From Mnemiopsis leidyi (taxonomy: Eukaryota > Ctenophora > Tentaculata > Lobata > Bolinopsidae), in the NCBI GenBank assembly GCA_000226015.1, contig JH153746.1:34102-54205 (forward strand): a stretch of 20,104 bases of DNA, read 5' to 3'. This document shows positions 9,501 through 18,009 of this stretch, one piece after another (position 1 is the stretch's first letter; each line of letters opens with the position of its first letter). Made by a program: the position numbers and the translations under genes. Below the pieces are notes generated by a model that was given only the letters and a program-made list of their open reading frames with translations, was not told where the DNA came from and did not search any database.

Positions 9501-12500
9501 ATTTTTTACATAGATTTTTCTTCAGAGCTGTGCTTGCTCCATTTTTGACGTGTACGCAACTCAATGCCAAAACCACAACATTGATCTAAGCGACTGGAGA
9601 AAATCAGTCGCATTTTGTCGTAAGTATCATACTCCTTCAGATGACAACATCCTAACAGCATTTTTCGTAAGTCTTTTTTTCATTGACGACCTCGGCTGCA
9701 TATCAACATTTTCATTCTAAAGTTCCCATAAAAATTCCGATCTCAGCTTACAAGTGCCCCGAGCCAACAGTATACAAAGCAAATGGAGCTACCCCTGTAC
9801 CAACATGTCTGGACAGAAACCCAGAGCAAACTGGGACAGTTCGAGGTTGTTTTTGTCCTGAAGGACAGTTTCTACAGGACAGGGAATGCGTAGCAGCTAA
9901 CGCCTGCAAATGTCTCTACGAGGGACAGTTCTACAATGTAAGTTAAAAGCATTTGTTAACACTCAAAGTAAGACAAGTTTCACTTCCATTCCTGTAAATG
10001 CAGATAATCGATAGAAGAAAATCAAAGTATCAGGGTTTACAACTTTGCACTTCAGAACGGAGATGTGATAAAGAAAGACGGACTGTGTCCCGCACAGACC
10101 TGCACTTGTCAAGACGCTGGAGAGATGACCTGTGTTGATGATCCGTGTCCCGAACTTAATTGTGCAGCTGATGAGTTAGAAGGAAGAAACGACGATGAAT
10201 GCTGCAACCGTTGTATTGATAATTGGGTTGTGGTAAGCGTTCTTTAAGCAGTTTCCATTTATCTGGTGAGCGTTGATCGTGACCTGTCATCTCAGTGTAC
10301 CAAGGGTCTTCTAGTCATTTCTATAATTATCTATAATCCTCGTGGAAAGACAATAGCTGGAAAATTTTAACGGGATTAAGGCTAACACTTCCTAAAACCT
10401 CCATTAAAGGCTGTTAACCCTGACAACCAAATAAAGAAAGGACAGTCTTTGAGTCTGACTTGCAGAATTATGGTTGATGGAGTTAGACAGAAAGACATAT
10501 TGTGGTACAGAGACGGAGTCAAAGTGACCAAGGGGATTTCAAAGAATAAGTTAGCATTATAAGTATTTTTTTTGGGGGGGGGGGGGAAAGGGATTCCCTC
10601 GATTTTAGTAATATAATATTTAATTCTTTAGTTTACTAGTCATTGAACTCAGACATACTAGTCGGGGACTACAAGTACAGACCCCCTCAGATTTGCCATT
10701 TAAAATTCATTGCCAGTATTACTTAATGACAACTTTTTAGAAAGATGCTGACCATAAACAACGCTGATGCTAATGACGATGCTACCTATACATGTGAGGC
10801 AACCAAGGATGGGGTTACCGCTAGTGATGACTTTTTGGTAGATGTGGTCATGCCAGCTATCTGCGAGCACGAGGACGGAACTGAGTTCGAGGAAGGAACC
10901 TTCTACAACCCTCAGGATACCGAAGAATGTACATGTGACGCTCATGGAGTACATAATTGTAAATGTATCGATGATGGGGAAGAGTGTGAGGATCCAACTC
11001 CAATAACCTGGTTTGATGACACATGCATCAAAACATGTATATCTAAGCCTGGCCATTGCTCTGCAGCTGCAGATCCATTCTACAAGACATTCGACGGATC
11101 AGAGTTTGCCTTTAAGGGAGATTGCAAGTACAACTTCTTCAAATGTGGGGATGTGGCAATGTTTGCTGATCACGTAAAAGACAAGGCTAGCACAAAGACA
11201 AAATACCTTGAGGTAAGTTTGATCCCTGTAAAGTGGATTGCTTAAACAATAGTTCTCAACTATACGAACAAAAATACCGCAAACTGACAATATCAGATTA
11301 GTGAATATTCATGCTAACACGTGTACATTTTTAGGTTGCTTTTAAGACAGACGTTTATAAGCTTGAGGGAAACACAGTAACTTTGAATGGCGATAAAATT
11401 GCCCTTCCAATGCACAAGTCTTACGGAGACAATTCGGAAGTCAGAATAGAAGACATAGGTAAGGTCAAAAACATACATAATACCATTTTCGGTGGCGTTT
11501 CGATTATTTCTAGAAACCTAGCCGTCAAAGAGGACGAATCGTAGTGGACCAATGATTGGGCCTTGAGGCACTTAATACAATTACATGATAACTTGTACGC
11601 CCCCAAAAGAAGTAGTTTCTATTCCTATTACCTTCCAGACATCTTTAAATGGCATAAACAACCGTGGCCAAAGTATCCAGCTGGTCATTGGTAAAAGAGA
11701 AAAGAAAAGCTTTAAGTATTGAAAAACCACAGTGACACATGTAATTTGTAGGTAATTCTTTTTACATAATTCTCCTTATTCTGTTTAGCGTGCTTACTAA
11801 AGGAATGTTTTGGTCACATGTACGTCCTTATACATATAACTTATACCCGAGAAATTTTAGGTGAACAAAGTTTCACGCGTGCTAAATTTACGCGTGCTTA
11901 ATTAGATTTTTTACTAAAATGAATTGTGAAAATGACATGGGTTGATGAGAGTAAAAACTGAAATTCTGAAAAGTGGAAACCGTACCATATGGAGAGTAGA
12001 TTACTTTGGTCAGAAGCCGCGGTACGCAGAAGCCTGTTGGCTAAAAAGAGCGTTCACCGGACTTAAAAGTACTTTCATCGGATTTAAAAGGGCTTCCACC
12101 GGACTTAAGATTCGGCATTACAAGAGGTGCTCTTTAACTGCGGGCTTATAGTACTGTAAACGTGTAAAGGGAACAAAAATATGACTTAAATAAATAGGAC
12201 TATCATACCGTTATTTTGTACAATGAATTCAGCCTTCGGGGGGTGCGGATTAGTGCATAGATTTTGGCGTGGTAACAGTCATAGACATGTTTGATCGTAG
12301 TTTTGCATTACTTAAATTTGCTTCACAATACCAGATTTACTATATATAGCTTTTGATCTACAGGAACATACGCAATGACAATAACGCAGGACGGAAAGGA
12401 TCCGTTTGTGTATCTGCAATGGGACAAAGTCTCCAGCTACTCAATCGATGTCCACGGTTCCTGCAAGGGATCCTCCACGGGAATGTGTGGAAAATGGGAC

Positions 12501-14761
12501 GACGATGACTCTAATGATATGACAGGACCTGATGGTGATGTCCTTGACAGGTATGACTGAAAACATACTGAAACTTTTCTACTGCATTTTTATGAGATAA
12601 TGTCAGTGAATCAATTGACTTCGGGAAGTCGATATTTTCAAAATAAAATATCTCATAACTTAAACGGGTTAAGTAATGAAATATTAACTTTAGCGTGGAA
12701 GATTTTGGAACAGCGTGGGCTATCGATGACGAGGCTGACTGTCCTCCTCCTCCACCCCCTGCAGATGTCTGCAGAGATTTCGGACTGATGGATCAAAAAC
12801 CTGACTTTGAAAAACACGTCAATGACATTCTGAAAAAGCAACCTTTCTCGAAGTGCAAAGCCGCCATGGATGTAGAGGCAACTGCAGCAGATGCGGTTCA
12901 ACAGATTTGCGGATGTTTCGGTGACAAGACCTGTGGTTGTGCACCCCTCAACAAGTTTGCTGGTGACTGCAAGGCCCAGGCTGGAGTTGATACAGACGGC
13001 TGGCAGCTTAGCTATCCCGAAAGTGGTTGTGCAGTCGAGTGTCCTGAGGGTACGACTTTCATGGCGAAGGGTCCAAAGCCGGCTCCATCATGCGGAAACC
13101 CGAACGGGGGGAAACAAGCTCAAGCTGGATGTTTCTGTCCAAAAGGAGAAATGATGGAGGATGGAAAGTGTGTGAGTCTGGAGAACTGCCAATGTGAATA
13201 TGCTGGACAGTTATACGGAGCCGGAGACAAGTTCGAAAAGGGAGCTGAATGTAAGACCTGCAAGTGTGTCGGTGGTGGAGTTGAGGAGTGTGAGGACAAA
13301 GCTTGCAATGTTGAGTGTGGTGATGATGAGATTGAAGTTTCCCATGAAGGAGACTGTTGTCCCACTTGTCAAGCCAACTGGCTGGAGGCAGTCAACCCCA
13401 ACCCCAAAGGAGTAGACGGACAACCTCTCGAACTAACATGTCGTGTCAATGGAGTGGATGTTGAAAAAGGGGACATTAGGTGGTTCAAACTTCAGCCTTT
13501 GAAGGACATCACCAACTGGAAATCTTACTCCGTTTCTGATGACGGCTTGACCTTCACCATACTGAAAATGGACGCCAAGATGGAAAACAGCTACAAATGC
13601 GTGGTGACGAAGGACGGAAAGACATCAGAGGGGAACTTTGAAGTTTCTCTGCAGACAGAAGAGATAGAATTGGTTGAAGCTGCTGATGACCAGGTTGACT
13701 TCGTAGAGGGTGGCAAATTAATTCTCAGGGTAAGATCTGATGCTTCTTAGTCTAAATCAATTTTTAATCATTTTATGCTTTTATGGTATGAAAAACGAAT
13801 TTCGAGCTTGGTTTGTTAAAGTATCTCTTTTCTAGTGCAACAAACTGGAGCGCACAACAAAGATTTGGTGGTCCTGTAACGGAAATGATATGGTGAACGG
13901 TGAAGACAATGTCAGAATCAGGATCAAACGTTGGTAACACTCAGACCGCAAAGTTTTGTAAAACGTTAATCAAACGATTATATATCATCAAAGTCCAATT
14001 TTAGTTCAAGATCAAATCAATATCAATTTTTATATACATTTTCTTACAGAGGATTACACGGAGCTTGAAATGAATCCAGCCAAACTGTCTGACAAAGGAA
14101 CATGCACGTGTCACGCTCAAGGACAAGGCGGGGAAGACTCGGCCGACATCCAAGTTGGGGGTGAACAAAACGAGGTTACCATAACTCCAAAAGTGACAGA
14201 ACTGACGTGCAAGCAAGGGGACGCATTAAGATGTAGGATAGAGTTCGACGTTACAACCACAATAGGGGTAAGATTATAAGTACTATAGGCCTCTCATGTA
14301 GGTACAATCTTTTTCATCATAAAAGTATTAAGTGATTAACTGATTCGTTAGAGAAATCCCGACAAACAACATTCCTCTCTCCCTCAGAACCCCGGAGCAA
14401 GGGATGTTAAATTCTGGACGTTGAAGGATGGTCAGCTTGCTGAGGTCTCAAGCAGTTCAAAAGATGGAAACACTTTCTATCGCTCTTTCGGAAAATGGAA
14501 AAATCCTAGTCGAAGCGGGCAATATGTGTACGTGTACACTATGTTTTTAATAGTGAAGAAACTTGGTATTCCAGGATAAATGTACATCAGAATTAGTGCA
14601 AATTTCAACCTAACTAGATAGATAATACCATATACATGATAAACTTGTTTGAGCTTGCTTTCAGCTTTTCACAACGTTTTCATTTCAGAGTTGTGGTTAC
14701 AGTTAAAGGTAAAACGTACCAATCTGAACCGGTCAACCTCACTGTCCTGCCGAAGGATTAA
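6101..14761 (+). CDS. Gene 2: secreted multidomain ConA-like/VWD/C8/TIL/VWC/Ig protein
   Basis: Proposed 21 exons: 6101-6129, 6183-6513, 6783-6961, 7238-7362, 7502-7846, 8110-8222, 8364-8489, 8770-9139, 9266-9369, 9526-9619, 9747-9937, 10056-10232, 10410-10549, 10741-11212, 11335-11458, 12364-12550, 12694-13729, 13836-13929, 14050-14267, 14388-14527 and 14689-14761. They sum to 4668 nt, or 1555 residues plus TAA. Approximate residues: signal 1-25; unknown 26-120; ConA-like 120-270; Cys-rich 275-336; VWD 340-525; C8 535-605; TIL 606-669; VWC 670-728; Ig 729-805; Cys-rich 808-870; VWD 875-1045; C8, TIL, VWC and Ig 1050-1335; two Ig-like domains to 1555. VWD-C8-TIL sets are known from mucins, VWF and zonadhesin; adding Ig to each set is unusual. 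No transmembrane segment is seen at the C-terminus. The start exon and exon 2 are the least certain parts, and the donor of exon 18 is weak. Confidence 0.85.
6783..7846 (+). CDS. Gene 2 exons 3-5: ConA-like (LamG/DUF1080-like) domain and Cys-rich segment
   Basis: Exons 6783-6961, 7238-7362 and 7502-7846. The pattern GGISFNMDEADNGNYVMMR, then VEIGRL, VWINGNLEQ, GGVGFAFQN and WQLSISNAE follows the strand order of concanavalin A-like jelly rolls such as LamG or DUF1080. This is a pattern match by eye, and the sugar or protein ligand is unknown. It is followed by a cysteine-rich module (CTAPCKDDAGNEF, CTCKESGFECACG, ending CESKCIP) that resembles the segment preceding the second VWD domain, so each VWD seems to carry the same lead-in. 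Confidence 0.65.
8110..9139 (+). CDS. Gene 2 exons 6-8: first VWD domain
   Basis: Exons 8110-8222, 8364-8489 and 8770-9139. The domain opens with the classic GDPHYRSFDGRRYNF and ends with GLCGNWNGNPNDDLIGGNG, the conserved CG-x-W/F-N-G-x-x-x-D-D signature. A proline-rich linker (APEPPPDPC) then leads to C8. The GDPH tetrapeptide is the site of acid-triggered Asp-Pro cleavage in some mucins; whether it is cut here is unknown. The second VWD domain has ADPF instead. The intron 8490-8769 contains fold-back copy 2. Confidence 0.9.
8516..8659. mobile_element. Fold-back (MITE-like) element, copy 2
   Basis: This is a 144-bp element in the intron between VWD exons 7 and 8. It begins TGTAACTTTGATGAG, forms a long hairpin (left arm from 8516, right arm ending near 8632) and has the same asymmetric tail ending CTTCTTTACACC as copy 1. 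It is flanked by an exact 11-bp duplication, ATAACCCTATT, at 8505-8515 and 8660-8670. The site differs from that of copy 1, so the two are independent insertions. No protein is encoded. Confidence 0.85.
9266..9619 (+). CDS. Gene 2 exons 9-10: first C8 domain
   Basis: Exons 9266-9369 and 9526-9619. Cysteine pattern: QCHGAAPIG, KDCMEDVCNC, SCACSIFDVYATQC and VAFC. The exons join in phase 0. The donor at 9370 is GTACTG, weaker than the GTAAGT of gene 1. In the second module of the same protein this domain is not interrupted. Confidence 0.85.
9747..10232 (+). CDS. Gene 2 exons 11-12: TIL 1 and VWC-like 1
   Basis: Exon 9747-9937 is a TIL module (CPEPTVY, GCFCPEGQFLQDRECV, NACKCLYEG). Exon 10056-10232 is a VWC-like module that starts NGDVIKKDG right after the acceptor and ends DDECCNRC. 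Both exons and the intron between them are strikingly similar to gene 1 975-1479. Confidence 0.88.
10410..11212 (+). CDS. Gene 2 exons 13-14: Ig 1, Cys-rich segment and start of VWD 2
   Basis: Exon 10410-10549 carries LTCRI and ILWYRDGVK. Exon 10741-11212 carries DDATYTCEATKDG, completing an Ig domain, then a Cys-rich segment (CEHEDGTEFEEG) and the VWD start DPFYKTFDGSEFAF. The exon 13 donor at 10550 is GTTAGC, with a GTAGGT counterpart in gene 1. The intron between the exons contains a 13-G run. Confidence 0.85.
10574..10586 (+). repeat. Homopolymer: 8 T followed by 13 G
   Basis: A run of 13 guanines follows eight thymines inside the intron 10550-10740. Its length is likely variable and error-prone in sequencing. 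It does not affect the coding sequence. Confidence 0.9.
11335..12550 (+). CDS. Gene 2 exons 15-16: rest of VWD 2
   Basis: Exons 11335-11458 (VYKLEGNTVTLNG) and 12364-12550 (YAMTITQDGKDPF, GSCKGSSTGMCGKWDDDDSN). Lengths match gene 1 (124 and 187 nt). The acidic loop after GMCGKW suits a bound calcium ion, as in known VWD structures. Confidence 0.88.
11459..12363. other. Enlarged 905-bp intron of gene 2
   Basis: The equivalent gene 1 intron is about 114 bp. The extra DNA holds no supported gene. Around 12050-12113 there are three imperfect units of about 24 bp centred on CACCGGACTTAA / CATCGGATTTAA. The rest is unrecognised sequence, perhaps an old insertion. Confidence 0.6.
12694..13729 (+). 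CDS. Gene 2 exon 17: C8, TIL, VWC-like and Ig in one exon
   Basis: The 1036-nt exon encodes the second module without interruption: a proline-rich linker, C8 (VCRDFGLMDQ, QQICGCFGDKTCGCAP), TIL (GCFCPKGEMMEDGKCV), VWC-like (CKTCKCVGGGVEEC, EGDCCPTC) and Ig (LTCRVNG, IRWFKLQ, NSYKCVVTKDG), then the start of the next Ig. A 169-bp stretch (13143-13311) is identical to gene 1 3746-3914. Confidence 0.92.
13836..14761 (+). CDS. Gene 2 exons 18-21: terminal Ig-like domains and stop
   Basis: Exons 13836-13929, 14050-14267, 14388-14527 and 14689-14761. They carry KIWWSCNGND, DKGTCTCHAQGQGGEDSAD, DVKFWTLKDG, SGQYVVVVTVKGKTY and end LTVLPKD-TAA. The phase needed by exon 19 is met only if exon 18 ends at 13929 before the weak donor GTTGGT. 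The better-looking GTAACA at 13934 would create TGA at the junction. Gene 1 uses a normal GTAAGA at the equivalent place. Confidence 0.8.
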
Positions 14762-15350
14762 AAGGGGCTAAACTTTGAGAAAGTGGAAGAAAGACAATAT
14801 TTATAAGATGTGGTGAAACTAAAAGTAATACTTGGGTGTAGCTGATTTGCGTGATTTGAACGATTTTAATTGTCTTAATTTTCTTTGATTTTATGATCAC
14901 TTGATTAATATTTATGATTCTATGAACAGTTTACTCATGAATAAATCTAATTAAATGAATTATTTTTTTAAATGAATTATTTTATTTTTAAAATATATTT
15001 GAGTTGATCCAACACGAAAATTTATATTACTTTATGTCATCTTTGTTGAGTGATCTAATTATTGACCCAACTTAATATTTGGCAAGCTAACGACTTGAGT
15101 TTTCACTGCGTTCCTAAAAATTGTAAAGAAAAAATTTCCAAATAAAACAAAAAGTTTGAGCTAATCTGCCCTCCTAAGTGAAATTAAAAATTAAATGTCA
15201 AGTATGACCTTTAGAATCAATTAATGACTAAGTTAAGTACAAATGAAACAACTTCGTTAGTAATAAGTAGTAAAGTTTCATATTCTTCACTTTACAGTTA
15301 GACATGATCACAGTCACACTGTAAAAATTTGTTTTTTTGCTGGATTCTAC
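14762..15350. other. 3' UTR of gene 2 and AT-rich intergenic DNA
   Basis: No gene is seen. The sequence is AT-rich with runs of A and T. The 3' end of the gene 2 transcript should lie here. Confidence 0.6.
14940..14945 (+). terminator. Polyadenylation signal AATAAA for gene 2
   Basis: A canonical AATAAA lies 179 bases after the stop codon. A second one at 15141-15146 could be an alternative. Motif match only. Confidence 0.5.
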
Positions 15351-15354
15351 AGAT

Positions 15355-15607
15355 ACAGACAGCATATTTCCACTCTAACCAATCAGCAACTAGTGGCTCT
15401 AATTAAGAAAATATTTATTCCTTATCTTGTACATACAGGATATTTCCAGCTTAACCAATCAGCAACTAATGGCTCTAATTAAGAAAATATTTATTTCTTA
15501 TCTTGTACAGACAGCATATTTCCAGCTTAACCAATCAGCAACTAGTGGCTCTAATTAAGAAAATATTTATTCCTTATCTTGTACAGACAGCATATTTCCA
15601 ACTTAAC
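15355..15607 (+). repeat. 76-bp tandem repeat with CCAAT boxes
   Basis: Three full units and the start of a fourth, marked by ATATTTCCA at 15364, 15440, 15516 and 15592, exactly 76 bp apart. Each full unit contains CCAATCAGCAACT (15379, 15455, 15531) followed by CTAATTAAGAAAATATTTAT. CCAATCAG is a perfect match to the NF-Y box, so the array could have promoter activity, but it could also be simple satellite DNA. Confidence 0.9.
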
Positions 15608-16107
15608 CACACGACAAGAAGGCTATAAAATCTGTTGGAGTTTCTGTAGGACTAGGAGCGGGGTGTATTTGCTGGTTTGGATTCACAAAGATTTTACACA
15701 TCAGAGAACAGAGAAATGGTTATAATGGTGTTCCAGCAACCAGCGTGATGCTTCACTGTCTTAAGATCCATTTGGGATCGGTGAGCTGAAAATCTTCCCA
15801 GTATGATTTATAATACAACGAGGTAGCTGCGCTTGGTCAGTTTCCGGGAAAGGACAGAATCTTTCTTGGTGGTAAACGTACTATATAGTGACAGTACTAT
15901 ATAGTGACAAGTACGTAATAGTGACAGTCTACATTTGTCACTATAAAGTTCGCTAGACGTACTATATAGTGACAATACTATATAGTGGCAAGGACGTAAT
16001 AGTGATAGTCTTCATTTGTCACTATAAAGTTCGCTAGACGTAGTATATAGTGACAATACTATATAGTGACAAGTCGATTTTAATGGCACTTTTGCTCATT
16101 AACCTAA
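15561..16107 (+). repeat. Tandem segmental duplication, unit 1
   Basis: This begins at AAATATTTATTCCTTATC and repeats at 16106, a period of 545 bp. It contains a 57-codon frame lacking a start codon (about 15616-15786) and 2.5 copies of an 81-bp minisatellite starting at 15876, 15957 and 16038. It ends with CACTTTTGCTCATTAACCTAA. Confidence 0.9.
15876..16078. repeat. TAGTGACA/TGTCACTA minisatellite, array A
   Basis: An 81-bp unit occurs 2.5 times. Each unit holds ACTATATAGT palindromes twice, three TAGTGACA-type motifs and one TGTCACTATAAAG in the opposite sense, so every unit can fold on itself. Confidence 0.9.
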
Positions 16108-16160
16108 ATATTTATTCCTTATCTTGTACAAACAGCATTTTTCCAGCCTAACCACACGAC

Positions 16161-16334
16161 ATGAAGGCTATGAAATCTGTTGGAGTTTCTGTAGGACTAG
16201 GAGCGGGGTGTATTTGCTGGTTTGGATTCACAAAGATTTTACACATCAGAGAACAGAGAAATGGTTATAATGGTGTTCCAGCAACCAGCGTGATGCTTTA
16301 CTGTCTTAAGATCCATTTGGGATCGGTGAGCTGA
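16161..16334 (+). CDS. Small ORF of 57 codons, possible membrane microprotein
   Basis: ATG 16161 to TGA 16332-16334. It begins MKAMKSVGVSVGLGAGCICW, a hydrophobic segment of about 20 residues that could be a membrane anchor or signal. A polar stretch (HIREQRNGYNG) follows. The same frame is open in the other duplicate (about 15616-15789), with only about three base differences, but there both Met codons are changed (AAG and ATA), so that copy lacks a start. No family is recognised. The ORF may be fortuitous, because two young copies cannot show selection. Confidence 0.25.
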   Translation: MKAMKSVGVSVGLGAGCICWFGFTKILHIREQRNGYNGVPATSVMLYCLKIHLGSVS

Positions 16335-16420
16335 AAGTTTTTCTAGTATGATGTATAATACAACGAGGTAGCTGCGTCTCGTCAGTTTCCGGGAAAGGAC
16401 AGAATCTTTCTCGGTGGTAA

Positions 16421-16710
16421 ACGTACTATATAGTGACAGTACTATATAGGGACAAGTAAGTAATAGTGACAGTCGACATTTGTCACTATAAAGTTCGCTT
16501 ATAGACGTACTATATAGTGACGGTACTATATAGTGACAAGTACGTAATAGTGACAGTCTACATTTGTCACTATAAAGTTCGCTTATAGACGTACTATATA
16601 GTGACGGTACTATATAGTGACAAGTACGTAATAGTGACAGTCTACATTTGTCACTATAAAGTTCGCTAGACGTACTATATAGTGACAATACTATATAGTG
16701 ACAAGTCGAG
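16421..16710. repeat. TAGTGACA/TGTCACTA minisatellite, array B
   Basis: Three 81-84 bp units plus a partial one. They have the same internal inverted motifs as array A. The 160-codon frame on the minus strand over this region is only the translation of the repeat. Confidence 0.9.
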
Positions 16711-16739
16711 TTTAATGGCACTTTTGCTCATTAACCTAA

Positions 16740-17165
16740 CAACTGATTTATTAACTGTTAATTTATTTATGTATGTATCAAAGCACAAAGTTTGAATAAT
16801 TGTACGTATCAAAAATATATAATCCCATAAACATATAATTCAAATCAACACAATCAATCCCAAAAGCAGTGGAGACAGCAGTGAGGTAGTCGAGGACTTC
16901 GTACTGCTGGTCATCGTCAGTTTGCACGAAGGATTCCAGTAGAGATTCTTATCTAACCCAGCTAGCTGCTTTGGGAGGGGGAGATTTTATCAAGCGGTCC
17001 TTGATAGTTGTGTCTGGTAGTCCTTGTTGTGAGAAAAGTCCAGATGTTAGGATAAGTGCACTGGATCAGGAGCAAGGTAGTCCAGAAAGACAGCAGTCAC
17101 GTCGCGAAAAGCATTTATTAACAAGCGCCCACTATAGTGTTCAAAAAATCCCATAACATCAATAT
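16740..17165. other. Intergenic region with a protein-like minus-strand fragment
   Basis: No intact gene. On the minus strand, 17065 to about 16840 reads as protein-like sequence interrupted by one TAA at 16949-16951. After the stop it includes ESLLESFVQTDDDQQYEVLD. It may be the remnant of a gene or transposon. No family is recognised. Confidence 0.3.
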
Positions 17166-17187
17166 ATTTGTGTCAGAGAGATCACAT

Positions 17188-17285
17188 GTCATTGTCACTA
17201 TATAGTATGCAAAACATACCTTTTAGTGACAACACTTTATAGTGACATGTCACTATTAGGTACTTGTCACAATATAGTATTGTAA
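17188..17285. repeat. Outlying degenerate copy of the TGTCACTA motif cluster
   Basis: TGTCACTATATAGTATG is followed by CATACCTTTTAGTGACA, making an inverted repeat around 17194-17232. More TAGTGACA and TGTCACTA motifs follow. It lies about 480 bp after array B and shows the motif family is dispersed. Confidence 0.7.
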
Positions 17286-17289
17286 TAGT

Positions 17290-17690
17290 ATAAGAATCCT
17301 GATCCTGTTTACGTTTCATAATTCGGCGCGGACATTACGTCATTACATAAAAAATCCGCTTTCTTTTTCAATTCCACGACAATTGTGGAATGGTATTTAT
17401 AGGTCTGTTTTTCATTTGTTGTAGTTGTACTTGTAGTTGTACATTGTACAGCAGGCGCACACTCCCGACATCTTATTCTCGGAGTCGGAGGAACGAAGGT
17501 CGGACAAATCATCCGATGAGCTGCCTTCCAAAATATTTGGACAGCGCTGAGACATGATCAGATTGAGATTAAGAGTGAGATTGTATTGTGATCTTGCCGG
17601 GTACCTCAGCCGAGCCCTTATTGTCTACGACAACGTTCGGAGGGAAACGTAGAGATAGCCACGCAGCAGCGCCTAGTGGCCGGTAATTGT
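17290..17690. other. Unannotated intergenic stretch
   Basis: I see no gene, repeat array or RNA gene that can be supported. A 67-codon minus-strand frame (17309-17512) has low-complexity threonine runs and is not convincing. Confidence 0.5.
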
Positions 17691-17990
17691 GATCACAATG
17701 GGACAGACACCTACTCCGAGGTGTACCACATTAGAAACCTTGAGTTGTGATGACAAAAGATTTCTTAATCCTAGAATAATTTTGGTGTCCTCTCTCTTGA
17801 AATATTTCATTAAGGGTTTTGATATACGGTTTGTCAAGGATGGACATTGGAGTTCTTTTTTGATCATCTGACCTGCAGAAATGATAAAGCCACATTGAAA
17901 ACCTTCAGCATAAGGGTTGTGATAAGAATGGGACACCAGTGTCCTGTGCTTTGTAAATTTTCACAAAAGATTTCTTAATGTTAATCTTAA
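17690..17990. repeat. Degenerate ~230-bp dispersed repeat, first pair
   Basis: Landmarks GGTTGTG...AATGGGACA and ACAAAAGATTTCTTAAT recur with about 230-bp spacing (AATGGGACA near 17697 and 17927). The same landmarks return at 19000-19330, again about 230 bp apart. It looks like an old satellite or transposon end family, with no coding content. Confidence 0.6.
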
Positions 17991-18009
17991 TCTAAATATA
18001 GTCTGAGTC

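Larger units (their letters stand above)
16106..16739 (+). repeat. Tandem segmental duplication, unit 2
   Basis: A nearly identical second copy of 15561-16107. It is longer (about 634 bp) because its minisatellite has 3.5 copies, starting at 16421, 16505, 16589 and 16670. The minisatellite unit is 84 bp here, with CTTATAG where unit 1 has CTAG. Confidence 0.9.

Noticed and set aside
11942-12151. 69-codon + strand frame in the long gene 2 intron
   Set aside because: It lies in the gene's intron, has no counterpart in gene 1, and part of it is the short ~24-bp repeat.
16239-16721. Minus-strand frame of 160 codons with 28-residue repeats
   Set aside because: The 28-residue period equals the 84-bp minisatellite. 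An open frame is expected from a repeat whose length is a multiple of three.
17689-17871. 60-codon + strand frame
   Set aside because: It overlaps the degenerate 230-bp repeat, and the other repeat units do not keep the frame.
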